A DNA stretch of 64,000 nt from Tolypothrix bouteillei VB521301 (lineage in GTDB: Bacteria > Cyanobacteriota > Cyanobacteriia > Cyanobacteriales > Nostocaceae), in NCBI RefSeq assembly GCF_000760695.4, contig NZ_JHEG04000001.1, positions 8,936,915 to 9,000,914 of the forward strand, written 5' to 3'. The notes beneath the pieces were generated by a model. It saw only the letters and a list, made by a program, of their open reading frames with translations. It ran no database searches and was not told where the DNA came from. This document shows, piece by piece, positions 36,181 through 44,169 of this stretch. Position numbers and translations under genes: made by a program. Within the stretch, counting starts at the first letter, position 1; each line of letters starts with the position of its first letter.

Positions 36181-36220
36181 AACTACCCCAACTTAGCTTG
36201 CGCTTTCAGCTGGGGTAGTT
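36181..36220. terminator. Hairpin between convergent ABC ATPase and radical SAM genes
   Basis: AACTACCCCA (36181-36190) pairs with TGGGGTAGTT (36211-36220), a perfect 10-bp stem with a 20-base loop. It lies between convergent stops (36167 and 36257). No long T-run follows, so a bidirectional terminator is a reasonable but unproven reading. Confidence 0.55.
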
Positions 36221-36256
36221 CACAGCTTGTTATGTAGTAAATGCGCGAAGCCACAA

Positions 36257-37417
36257 TTAGAATCGTATAATCCAAGGCAGTTCTTCTATAACAGATCGTA
36301 AAGAATCAAGGTTCTTTTTACTAGCCAAAGTTTTTACTGCATTTAACAACTTCCCTTGCTTTACTGACTCATAAGCGTCGTGTACTGATACAGCAATATG
36401 TTGCATAAGGCTCGGATCTCTGTAGCAGTTAATCATGCATTTTGTGCAACCATCACGCACAAGCTTGGAGCTATCGAACTCGTAAATTGAACACATTGGC
36501 TCATGCCAGAAGTGGCAGCGCCACATCTGTAAATTCCAGTCGAGAAAGAAGAATCGGTATCCTCCAAGGCAAGGATACTTTTGATCCTCATCTCGCACAA
36601 ACCGCTGCATTTCCTCTAAGGAAAGAGTTGGGTTTACTACTTGGAATTGCTTTTTCATTTGCTTAATTTTCTCGTAAGCCTGCCAAAGGCTGTCATTAGT
36701 ATGTGTTACCAACCCACTATCAGAGTAACCTAGAAAAGTGGAAGAAAGTTGCGTGAGTGGGTAGGAAAAAACAACCGACCTAAAACCGAGAGACTTGAGA
36801 AAATTAGGAAGTGCGTCATAGTCTACTAGGTGACTCATTGTGACTGAAGCAGTAGCATGCATTCCTATATCTGCTAGTAGTTTGTTAGCTTCTTTAATCC
36901 TATTGCATACACCTTCTAAACCACGGTTTTTCTCGTGTGCTGACTGAGTTGCTGCATCCACAGAAATGATGAAGCTAGACAATCCAGCATCAGCAAGTTG
37001 GTTAATTTTGGTTGCCGTTAAAAGTCCGCCATTCGTCACTACCATACATTTGATACCCAACCGCGTACCATGTTCGACAAAGCGGATCAGATTTGGATTG
37101 AGTGTGGGTTCACCTCCGGTAAAAACGAGGTAGCGAATTCCTTCACGAAACAGAATATTTATGGATTCTATACCTTCTTCACAATCTACAAATTTCCATT
37201 GCTCTTTGGAAAGTGTATCTCGTGCGAAATTGCAGAACCCGCAATTGGCGTTGCAAGCATTGTTGATGGCAAAAATACAACAACCAGGTCCTCCTGTTTG
37301 AAGAACTAACTGTAAGGTATCTAATACACCCATTGGGTTTGGTGTCTTTTGAGATAAATTTTCTACAGGGTTTTGTCTGGCTGGTATCTTAAAGACTGGC
37401 TCGTTTTGAATACTCAT
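36257..37417 (-). CDS. Radical SAM protein of unknown specificity (hopanoid region)
   Basis: The product is 386 residues. The SAM-binding cluster motif is C55xxxC59xxC62 in NNACNANCGFCNF, followed by YLVFTGGEPTLNPNL (GGEP motif), MVVTNGGLL and SSFIISVDAATQSAHEKNRG. The C-terminal third has many Cys (KYPCLGGYRFFFLD, WRCHFWHEPMCSIYEF, DGCTKCMINCYRDPS), arranged like a SPASM or twitch domain that would bind auxiliary iron-sulfur clusters. It is not HpnH, HpnJ or HpnP, all of which are present elsewhere in the cluster. Its position between the ABC transporter genes and hpnG suggests an unrecognised tailoring step, but the substrate is unknown. Start ATG at 37417. Confidence 0.85.
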   Translation of the reverse strand: MSIQNEPVFKIPARQNPVENLSQKTPNPMGVLDTLQLVLQTGGPGCCIFAINNACNANCGFCNFARDTLSKEQWKFVDCEEGIESINILFREGIRYLVFTGGEPTLNPNLIRFVEHGTRLGIKCMVVTNGGLLTATKINQLADAGLSSFIISVDAATQSAHEKNRGLEGVCNRIKEANKLLADIGMHATASVTMSHLVDYDALPNFLKSLGFRSVVFSYPLTQLSSTFLGYSDSGLVTHTNDSLWQAYEKIKQMKKQFQVVNPTLSLEEMQRFVRDEDQKYPCLGGYRFFFLDWNLQMWRCHFWHEPMCSIYEFDSSKLVRDGCTKCMINCYRDPSLMQHIAVSVHDAYESVKQGKLLNAVKTLASKKNLDSLRSVIEELPWIIRF

Positions 37418-37863
37418 TTAGTTCTGGGTCTTGTACTAATTGATGGTTGTTTGAGTATAAGCAGGGATACTTACTAAGAAAAGAAGCATGAATAATACAA
37501 CGTTGATTTTTACAATTGTTTTAAGAAATTCTTTATATTTTCTCTATAATTGGGAAATTCAAAAAGAAGCTTTGTGGTCTGCCAATATTTGGACTTACTG
37601 TGTACTATGCATTAAGTTATTAATTATCAAGCGCATAATCAATGGTTACTACAAAATATCCTACTAAACCCACTTTCCCCACTTCACTGAAACAGTGTGT
37701 TGTAGTTAAATATACGTTTGCACTTTGCACAGAAAAATATTGAGTCTAATTAGTACCTCCCATCTCAATTAACCAGCACCCCATCTGCAATCGCAATACC
37801 CCACTACGAATATTTTAATTTTACGAGCCTCATATCTCTTAAAAGTAGGGCTTTCTGTAAGTC
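37418..37863. other. Gene-free AT-rich spacer upstream of the radical SAM gene
   Basis: This spacer between two minus-strand genes is AT-rich. A 59-codon plus-strand frame from 37489 is present but has no ribosome site, biased composition and no resemblance to a known family. It presumably carries the promoter of the radical SAM gene and the 3' end of nothing on the plus strand. Confidence 0.4.
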
Positions 37864-38592
37864 CTAATAATTTGCTCTGTTAGCAAACAAAGCAGTTGTC
37901 ACTTCTTGCAATACTTGTAGTCCTTTTAGAGAACCAACAATCAGTCGCGTCGCCGCAATTGGTTCTCGAAGTAGTCCCATTGCTAACGGAAGTGGTTGTA
38001 AAGAACCATCAGAATTTAACGCATTGGTGAGATTCGGTATATCATAGCGTACATCATCGCTCACAACTCTCACCATACCTACAGCAATACCCAATTGACT
38101 CAGATGTTCTAGTGCAACAAATCCTTCCATATCTACAACGTTGGCATTGTACGTTTGGCCTAGATGCATTTTCTCATTAGCAGAATAGATAAGACGATCG
38201 CTTGTTAATCCAACACCCGTAAAAGCTTTTTTGGTTGCTAATTTATTTAGCAGTGTTGCTGTCAATTCTGGATGGCAGGAGAGTTGAGAAACAGAAGGAG
38301 GAAACTCTTGATTTTCTGTTTTTAAGGAAAAAATGCAACTGCGGTATACCACAATGTCACTAACATTATATTGGGCTGACAAACTTCCACATAAGCCCAT
38401 TAGCAAAACTCTCGAATGTGGATGGAGGCGTACAGATTGCTGCCATGTTTTTAAATAATTTTTTAGTGCTGATGTACCCATGGGAATTGGAAAAACGGTT
38501 GGTTTCGGAACCGCAACACGTTTTAATCCTTTGCAAACAGATTTATATTCCGCTCCTTGAGGAACGAGAATGACATCAATAGAAATTTTCAA
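37864..38592 (-). CDS. hpnG: Hopanoid nucleosidase/phosphorylase HpnG
   Basis: HpnG removes adenine from adenosylhopane to give ribosylhopane, after HpnH. The 242-residue product has the purine nucleoside phosphorylase/MTA nucleosidase-type fold: VLLMGLCGSLSAQYNVSDIVVYRSC, GLTSDRLIYSANEK, NVVDMEGFVALEHLSQLGIAVGMVRVVSDD. The VDMEG motif is the nucleoside-binding Glu block, and VSDD the catalytic Asp. Start appears to be a TTG at 38592, because no ATG precedes the conserved first strand; this is the least certain point. It lies 67 bp after the upstream Uma2-family gene. Confidence 0.9.
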   Translation of the reverse strand: MKISIDVILVPQGAEYKSVCKGLKRVAVPKPTVFPIPMGTSALKNYLKTWQQSVRLHPHSRVLLMGLCGSLSAQYNVSDIVVYRSCIFSLKTENQEFPPSVSQLSCHPELTATLLNKLATKKAFTGVGLTSDRLIYSANEKMHLGQTYNANVVDMEGFVALEHLSQLGIAVGMVRVVSDDVRYDIPNLTNALNSDGSLQPLPLAMGLLREPIAATRLIVGSLKGLQVLQEVTTALFANRANY

Positions 38593-38659
38593 ATTTTGTA
38601 CCTGTCTGTATAGGGGTTAGCGGTTAGGGAAGAAGAACGACTTTTTAGAGATTAAACTA

Positions 38660-39301
38660 TCATTCTTTTGCGTCAATATTTTCCCTAACCCATTGCCGAA
38701 ATATGCGGATGAGAGCATTTTCTTTTGTTGTTTTCTTCAGATTCAAAAACCTTTCAATGTCTTGGGTTGTTAACAATGGGAAAGCAATACTGCGATCGCG
38801 TAGCTGGTATTTTCTATTTTCTAGAATGCATATGGTTAATGATTGACCATCAGATCGCCAAACTTCAGGTACCCCTAGATCTAAGTAGATATCGAGTCGG
38901 TTAATGGAACTACTTGTAATATCAACTTCGATGGCAAGATCTGGAGGTGGGTCTTGCGTCAGATCGATTTGCTCTTTGTCCCAAACTGCTGGTTCGTTTT
39001 GGATATGATAACATTGGTCGGGTTCAAGCCCTTTTCCTAAATCTTCGCGAGCGCACGTCCTAGACCCTAAACTACGGATTTCAATTTCTAGTTCTTCTGT
39101 AAGGGCTTCAACTAAACGTCCCAGTAGTTTTTTATAAGTTTCATGGGGGTCTAATGGCATTCTAATCTCTAGTAAACCGCAATCGTAGGTGAGACGAATT
39201 GCTGGCTGCTGCTCAAAGTCCTTAACTAGAGATTGATACGTTTGCCAGCTAATATTTTTCAGTAATACCTTATCAGGACTCTGAATGAGCGTTGCAGCCA
39301 T
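38660..39301 (-). CDS. Uma2/DUF820 family putative endonuclease
   Basis: The product is 213 residues, Uma2 family. Motifs: ISWQTYQSLVKDFEQQPAIRLTYDCGLLEIRMP at the start, DQCYHIQNE, DPPPDLAIEVDITSSSINRLDIYLDLGVPEVWRSDGQSLTI (catalytic D and E retained; the usual Lys is replaced in the NRLDIY segment, so activity is uncertain). It sits between hpnG and hpnA and probably has nothing to do with hopanoids; the family is scattered widely in these genomes. Start ATG at 39301. Confidence 0.85.
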   Translation of the reverse strand: MAATLIQSPDKVLLKNISWQTYQSLVKDFEQQPAIRLTYDCGLLEIRMPLDPHETYKKLLGRLVEALTEELEIEIRSLGSRTCAREDLGKGLEPDQCYHIQNEPAVWDKEQIDLTQDPPPDLAIEVDITSSSINRLDIYLDLGVPEVWRSDGQSLTICILENRKYQLRDRSIAFPLLTTQDIERFLNLKKTTKENALIRIFRQWVRENIDAKE

Positions 39302-39526
39302 AGGTATGAGGTTAGCGAATAAGCGGTATCCTTGTATCTACCTTACCAGAAGAAAGGCAAATGGCAGATGGTAGAAGGAAAGGTTTCACTTTCTAAACGA
39401 AGGTAAGTCAAAAAAAGATTGAGGATAAAGGATGAAAAATAGGATGATACATCAATCTGTCTCAATTTACTGCTGTAGTTGCCTTCATACTTTATACTTC
39501 ATACTTTAAAAGAGGATTTTTATCTG

Positions 39527-40522
39527 ATGACAAAGCGAGCATTTGTAACTGGTGGATCGGGCTTTGTTGGAGCCAATTTAGTTAGGTTGCTACTTGAAGA
39601 GGGCTATAATGTCAAAGCACTTGTGCGATCGAACAGCAATTTAGATAATTTAAAAAACTTAGATGTAGAAATTGTTCGAGGCGATCTGAACGAGCCGGAA
39701 TTGCACGGCAAAATTCGAGGTTGTCAAGTTCTTTTCCATGTTGCTGCTCATTATTCGTTGTGGCAATCTGACAAAGATACACTATACCAAAATAATGTCC
39801 TGGGAACTCGTAATATTTTAGCGGCTGCTCGTACTGCAGGTATTGAACGAACAGTATACACCAGTTCTGTTGCAGCTATTGGTGTCGATAAATCGGGAAA
39901 AATTGTGGATGAAACTCATCAAAGTCCTCTTGAGGAACTTATTGGCTACTACAAAAAGTCTAAGTATCTTGCCGAGCAAGAAGCTCATCTTGCCGTGCGT
40001 TCCGGTCAAGATATTGTCATAGTGAATCCTAGTAGTCCTATTGGTCCGATGGATATAAAACCGACTCCCACTGGTGATATAATTTTACGCTTTCTCCGAC
40101 GACAAATGTCTGCCTACCTGAATACAGGTTTGAATTTTATTGATGTGCGCGATGTCGCAAAGGGGCATATCTTAGCTTTGGAAAAAGGAAAAACAGGCGA
40201 TCGCTATATTCTAGGTCACCAAAACCTGTCTTTCAAAATCCTATTAGAACAGCTTGCCGAAATTACAGGTATACCCGCTCCTCACATCTCCATCCCCTAT
40301 TGGATACCATTGAGCGTTGCTTGGGTAGACGAAAAAATGCTTGCTCCTTTGGGCAAAACTCCCTCCGTTCCTTTAGATGGGGTTCGCATGGCACGTCAAA
40401 CAATGTACTACGACGCTTCAAAAGCGGTGAGAGAACTGGGGTTGCCCCAGTCTCCTATTATAAAGGCTTTACAAGATGCCGTAAATTGGTTTGTAGCTCA
40501 GAAATACATTGATGTAGCATAA
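39527..40522 (+). CDS. hpnA: Hopanoid-associated sugar epimerase HpnA
   Basis: Extended short-chain dehydrogenase of 331 residues. NAD(P)-binding TGGSGFVGANLVRLLLEEGYNV, VTSSVAAIG-type YTSSVAAIGVDKSGK, and active-site YYKKSKYLAEQEA (Y-x-x-x-K) are present, then IVNPSSPIGPMDIKPTPTG, an HpnA hallmark. HpnA is a frequent companion of hopanoid clusters; its substrate has not been firmly shown. I use the ATG at 39527 with AGAGGA upstream; the frame extends 16 codons further to a TTG. The next gene, hpnH, starts 132 bp downstream on the same strand. Confidence 0.92.
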   Translation: MTKRAFVTGGSGFVGANLVRLLLEEGYNVKALVRSNSNLDNLKNLDVEIVRGDLNEPELHGKIRGCQVLFHVAAHYSLWQSDKDTLYQNNVLGTRNILAAARTAGIERTVYTSSVAAIGVDKSGKIVDETHQSPLEELIGYYKKSKYLAEQEAHLAVRSGQDIVIVNPSSPIGPMDIKPTPTGDIILRFLRRQMSAYLNTGLNFIDVRDVAKGHILALEKGKTGDRYILGHQNLSFKILLEQLAEITGIPAPHISIPYWIPLSVAWVDEKMLAPLGKTPSVPLDGVRMARQTMYYDASKAVRELGLPQSPIIKALQDAVNWFVAQKYIDVA

Positions 40523-40654
40523 AAATAGTAACTTTTTACTGGCTTTTTATCGGTAAATGCAAAAGAACCGCTCAAAGTTATAGCCGCTCTCGGTTTGTTT
40601 GTTCAACGTAAACTGTTTTTCGCTTGAGTGCGTGTCATGGTGTAGAGGAGAATT

Positions 40655-41674
40655 ATGGGAATTCATTTACAACAAGCAATGGAAATAGGTAAGTACTTGG
40701 TGACTCAACGTCTGTTGGGACGCAAGCGCTTTCCTTTGGTGCTCATGTTAGAACCCCTATTCCGGTGTAATTTAGCTTGTTCTGGTTGTGGCAAAATACA
40801 GCATCCCAAAGAGATTCTAAAGCAGCATTTATCTCCTGAAGAATGCTTTGCCGCAGTGGAAGAGTGCGGTGCGCCAGTTGTCGCTATTCCTGGAGGAGAA
40901 CCCCTGCTTCATCCTCAAATTGATGAAATTGTACGGGGATTGGTAGAACGCAAAAAGTTTATTTACCTCTGTACCAACGGCTTACTCTTGGAAAAGAGCT
41001 TGGATAAGTTCCAGCCTTCCCCTTACCTATCTTTTAACGTGCATCTAGATGGAATGAGGGAATTACACGACAAATGTGTAGACCGCAAAGGAGTGTTTGA
41101 TATTGCAGTTCAAGCAATTCGTGCTGCAAAAGCAAAGGGATTTCGTGTTGTTACAAACACGACTGTTTTTCAAGATACAAATGCTAAAGACATACAGGAA
41201 CTCTTTGATTTTCTTACCACGTTAGGTACTGATGGCATAACAATTTCTCCAGGCTACAGCTACGAGTGGGCACCCGACCAAGACCATTTTCTCAAGCGCG
41301 AGCAAACTCGTTCGCTGTTCCGAGAAATTCTAACCCCTTATAAGACAGGTCGAAAAAACTGGAACTTTAATCACAATCCCCTATTTTTAGACTTTCTGAT
41401 TGGTGAGAAAGACTATGACTGTACCCCTTGGGGTAGCCCCAGCTACAGCGTTCTTGGTTGGCAAAAGCCTTGCTACCTTCTCAACGAAGGTCACTATAAG
41501 ACGTTCCAAGAACTGTTAGACAAAACTGATTGGAACCAATACGGTCGTAACAATGGGAATCCCAAATGTGCGGATTGCATGGTTCATTGTGGTTATGAAC
41601 CAACTGCTGCGATGGATGCCATGCAACCCAATAATATTGGACGTTCTGTCAAAGCTCTCTTAGGAATTAGTTAG
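40655..41674 (+). CDS. hpnH: Adenosylhopane synthase HpnH (radical SAM)
   Basis: HpnH adds the 5'-deoxyadenosyl moiety of SAM to diploptene, giving adenosylhopane, the precursor of all C35 hopanoids. The 339-residue product has the cluster motif C38xxxC42xxC45 ([12 protein letters not shown]), [30 protein letters not shown], and the C-terminal DUF3463 region ([35 protein letters not shown]). All landmarks match HpnH. AGAGGAG precedes the ATG at 40655. HpnG lies 2 kb away on the opposite strand. Confidence 0.97.
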   Translation: MGIHLQQAMEIGKYLVTQRLLGRKRFPLVLMLEPLFRCNLACSGCGKIQHPKEILKQHLSPEECFAAVEECGAPVVAIPGGEPLLHPQIDEIVRGLVERKKFIYLCTNGLLLEKSLDKFQPSPYLSFNVHLDGMRELHDKCVDRKGVFDIAVQAIRAAKAKGFRVVTNTTVFQDTNAKDIQELFDFLTTLGTDGITISPGYSYEWAPDQDHFLKREQTRSLFREILTPYKTGRKNWNFNHNPLFLDFLIGEKDYDCTPWGSPSYSVLGWQKPCYLLNEGHYKTFQELLDKTDWNQYGRNNGNPKCADCMVHCGYEPTAAMDAMQPNNIGRSVKALLGIS

Positions 41675-41783
41675 TACTTAGTTGTTAGTAGGAATCACAA
41701 CTAACCACTAACCAACAACCCTACTGGTTCGCAGTCCCCGGTCTCACCACTAACCACTAACCGGTAACTACTAACCATTCAAC

Positions 41784-42929
41784 ATGATGGCTCTTTTTGA
41801 AATCGTGTTTCTGATACTGATAGGTGGCTCAATTCTTTTTTACCTAGTCTGTGCTTTATGCACCTATCAGTTTTTTTCATCTGACGGATCTAGCCAGGAA
41901 AAAACTGGGAGCGCTCAACATACACCAGTTTCTATCTTGGTCTCTATCCGAGGTCTAGATGAAGGGGCATGGGAAAATTGGACTTCCTTATGCACTCAAA
42001 ATCATCCAACTTATGAAGTTCTTTTTGGTGTTACTGATATCAATGACTCTGCTGTTCCTATGTTGGAAAAGCTTGCTGCCGCTTTTCCCAACCGAGTGAA
42101 GCTCTTTGTAGGTTTAAAGCCTCGTGGTGTCAATCTCAAGGATAGTAATTTAAGTTATCTCCTAGAACAATGTCAGCACGAACTGATTATCTTTGCTGAC
42201 GGTGATATTAAGGTCAATCAAGACTACATCCAAACTGTCACCACTCCTTTAATAACTGGGAAAGCTAATGTTGTCACCTGTGCCTACATAGGCTATGAAC
42301 CCCAATTTTTAGGAGCAGCTTTAGCTTCTCTTGGTCGCTGTACGGACTTTATTCCCAGTCTCTTAATTGCTCGTATTCTTGATGGCAGTCTTCAGTTAGC
42401 TGTAGGAGTTACCATTGCGACACATAAAGCAACTCTCGCTAGCTTTGGAGGATTGCAATTAAACCGCATAGGTTCGGATTACAACTTAGGTAAGAGAGCA
42501 GCATTAGCAGGCTACAAAGTTGAACTATCCCACTATGTTCTTGGATGGGACACTGGGAATGAAAGTATCAAGCAATTGTATGACCGGGAATTGCGTTGGG
42601 CGAGAACAATTCGTTTCAATCGCGGTTTTGTGTATTACTCTATGGCATTCTGTTACGGTACTGTTTATTGCATTCCTCTACTGCTACTATCTCACTTTTC
42701 CGATTGGGCGATCGCTCTTTGCCTGACAACAGTAATCATCCGCTACTTACAAGTGCTGGTGTCCGTATTCAGTATGAAATGCCCCAAACTCCTGCTTTGG
42801 CTTTGGATTGTACCGTTACGAGATGCACTTAGTTTTATTATCTGGGCTATAGGCGGCTTTGGAAAAAGCGTTTATTGGCGCGGAAGAAAACTCCGAATTG
42901 AAGGTGACGGTTTAATTGCTAATGGCTAA
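41784..42929 (+). CDS. Second, divergent HpnI-like GT21 glycosyltransferase
   Basis: The product is 381 residues with the ceramide-glucosyltransferase-like layout: an N-terminal membrane helix, GT core with ELIIFADGDIKVNQDY (DxD-type), VTCAYIGYEP, the acceptor Asp block in NRIGSDYNLGKRAAL and the (Q/R)xxRW motif in RELRWARTIR, then several C-terminal helices. The canonical HpnI of the cluster, at 45920, has ADDFQLG and QRQIRW in the same places, so this is a diverged paralogue that could add a different sugar. It follows hpnH by 109 bp, a spacer made of ACTAACC repeats. The last codons Ala-Asn-Gly-stop lie inside a heptamer repeat. Confidence 0.8.
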   Translation: MMALFEIVFLILIGGSILFYLVCALCTYQFFSSDGSSQEKTGSAQHTPVSILVSIRGLDEGAWENWTSLCTQNHPTYEVLFGVTDINDSAVPMLEKLAAAFPNRVKLFVGLKPRGVNLKDSNLSYLLEQCQHELIIFADGDIKVNQDYIQTVTTPLITGKANVVTCAYIGYEPQFLGAALASLGRCTDFIPSLLIARILDGSLQLAVGVTIATHKATLASFGGLQLNRIGSDYNLGKRAALAGYKVELSHYVLGWDTGNESIKQLYDRELRWARTIRFNRGFVYYSMAFCYGTVYCIPLLLLSHFSDWAIALCLTTVIIRYLQVLVSVFSMKCPKLLLWLWIVPLRDALSFIIWAIGGFGKSVYWRGRKLRIEGDGLIANG

Positions 42930-42957
42930 TGGCTAATGGCTAATGGCTAATGGCTAG
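42918..42957 (+). repeat. Tandem heptamer repeat (GGCTAAT x5) supplying a stop codon
   Basis: About five GCTAATG units run from inside the last codons of the HpnI-like gene, whose TAA stop lies in the repeat. The inverse sequence (TTAGCCATT) follows at once, so the whole tract can form a hairpin before the end of the convergent GT2 gene at 42975. Confidence 0.85.
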
Positions 42958-42974
42958 AAATTAGCCATTAACTA

Positions 42975-43922
42975 TTAGCTATGCCGAAAACGAGCCACAA
43001 TATAACCTATAAAAATGAGAACCACTGCCGTTATAGCAATTGGGAGTGCAAGGGGTAGGTAAATTATGTGAAGCGGGTTGTGAGATAACATTTTCCCGAT
43101 TCTGTCAAAAAAGACTTGTAATTTTCCTTGAAGTCCAGAGAGAGATTCTTGGTAGTTGCCTTGAGACTTACTCTGGGCTAACAAATTTTCCTGCCAGTAA
43201 TAATCGTGACCGATAAGTAGAAAACGTTGGAAAAAATGAGATAAACCATTTGGGGGTGCGTGGCTTGCCCTAGCTAGTGGCTGTCGCCAAATAGAATAAC
43301 CATTAGAACGTATATTTTGAGCATGAATGACGCAGTTTCCTCGATAAAGTGGAAGCTCAAGAGGGATCGGATATTTTAGAAGAAAATCCCGTCGAAAAGC
43401 TACGTTATTTAGGAAATACTGGGAAGTTTTTGTTAAGTCTTTCTGCCCGGAGTACTGAGGAAAGATGTAGGTTAAAGCCATTGCTGTTCCGTATGGTCCC
43501 CAACCGCGTACTGTCGTTTCTCCCGCTACAACTTGAATATTATTATCTTGAGTGAACGGGGTAAGGATGTTTCTTAACCAGTTTTTCTCATAAATACAAT
43601 CTGAATCGCAGTAGACAACTACATCTCCTGTCGCGAGTGATGCACCCAACATTTTTGCTTTGTAATAGCTAGTCTCCAACGGTGCTTGATGAACTGTAAT
43701 CCAAGGATACTTTTCTTGCATTTGCTTGAGTTTTGCAGGAGGAATATCGCTGCTATCGATCAGCAAAACTTCATTACTATGAGTAGGAGAGATGTCTTGA
43801 TTTATAAGAGAAGTTAAAGAATAACAAAAATCTTTGATACTGGAATTTGCTAAGTTTTCCGTTTCTAAAACTATGGAAAAACTTGGTAACTCTCTGACAG
43901 ACAATGCTTCTGCTTGTCCCAT
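42975..43922 (-). CDS. GT2-family glycosyltransferase with C-terminal membrane segment
   Basis: The product is 315 residues. The GT-A core shows the start SFSIVLETEN, a first Asp block (NEVLLIDSSDIP), KAKMLGASLATGDVVVYCDSDCIYEKNW (DxD), and LPLYRGNCVIHAQNIRSNGY. One or two membrane helices close the protein (LPLALPIAITAVVLIFIGYIV). It is not a family I can tie to hopanoids by name, but it is flanked by HpnI-like and HpnP-like genes. Substrate unknown; a third head-group or carotenoid-type glycosyltransferase are alternatives. Start ATG at 43922. Confidence 0.8.
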   Translation of the reverse strand: MGQAEALSVRELPSFSIVLETENLANSSIKDFCYSLTSLINQDISPTHSNEVLLIDSSDIPPAKLKQMQEKYPWITVHQAPLETSYYKAKMLGASLATGDVVVYCDSDCIYEKNWLRNILTPFTQDNNIQVVAGETTVRGWGPYGTAMALTYIFPQYSGQKDLTKTSQYFLNNVAFRRDFLLKYPIPLELPLYRGNCVIHAQNIRSNGYSIWRQPLARASHAPPNGLSHFFQRFLLIGHDYYWQENLLAQSKSQGNYQESLSGLQGKLQVFFDRIGKMLSHNPLHIIYLPLALPIAITAVVLIFIGYIVARFRHS

Positions 43923-44036
43923 TTGTTGACCTTAACAAAAGCGACTATGTGATTGTTAATCTAGCAAAAGCAATTTAGTTTTTTTATAACTTTAGATACT
44001 TCAAAAAAAAATCTTTATGTTTATTTCTATTAATAT

Positions 44037-44117
44037 ATAGCAGTCCTAAATGATTTACCAACACCTCTTCCTTGTCCTGGTTGTCTCCCTTGTTTAGATC
44101 TCAAATAGGGCTGCTAT
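44037..44117 (-). repeat. About 80-bp inverted-terminal repeat element, copy B
   Basis: Reverse-complement copy of 7980-8059. Ends: ATAGCAGTCCTAAATGA at the left and ATAGCAGCCCTATTTGA read inward from the right, an imperfect 17-bp terminal inverted repeat. It lies downstream of hpnP and upstream of the GT2 gene. Confidence 0.7.
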
Positions 44118-44169
44118 TTGAACAAAGCCGAGAGAAATTCCCACCCTCTTTTTAGAAGAGGGCAAATTT

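Noticed and set aside
37489..37668. 59-codon plus-strand frame in the AT-rich spacer after the radical SAM start
   Set aside because: AT-rich chance frame without ribosome site or recognised motif.
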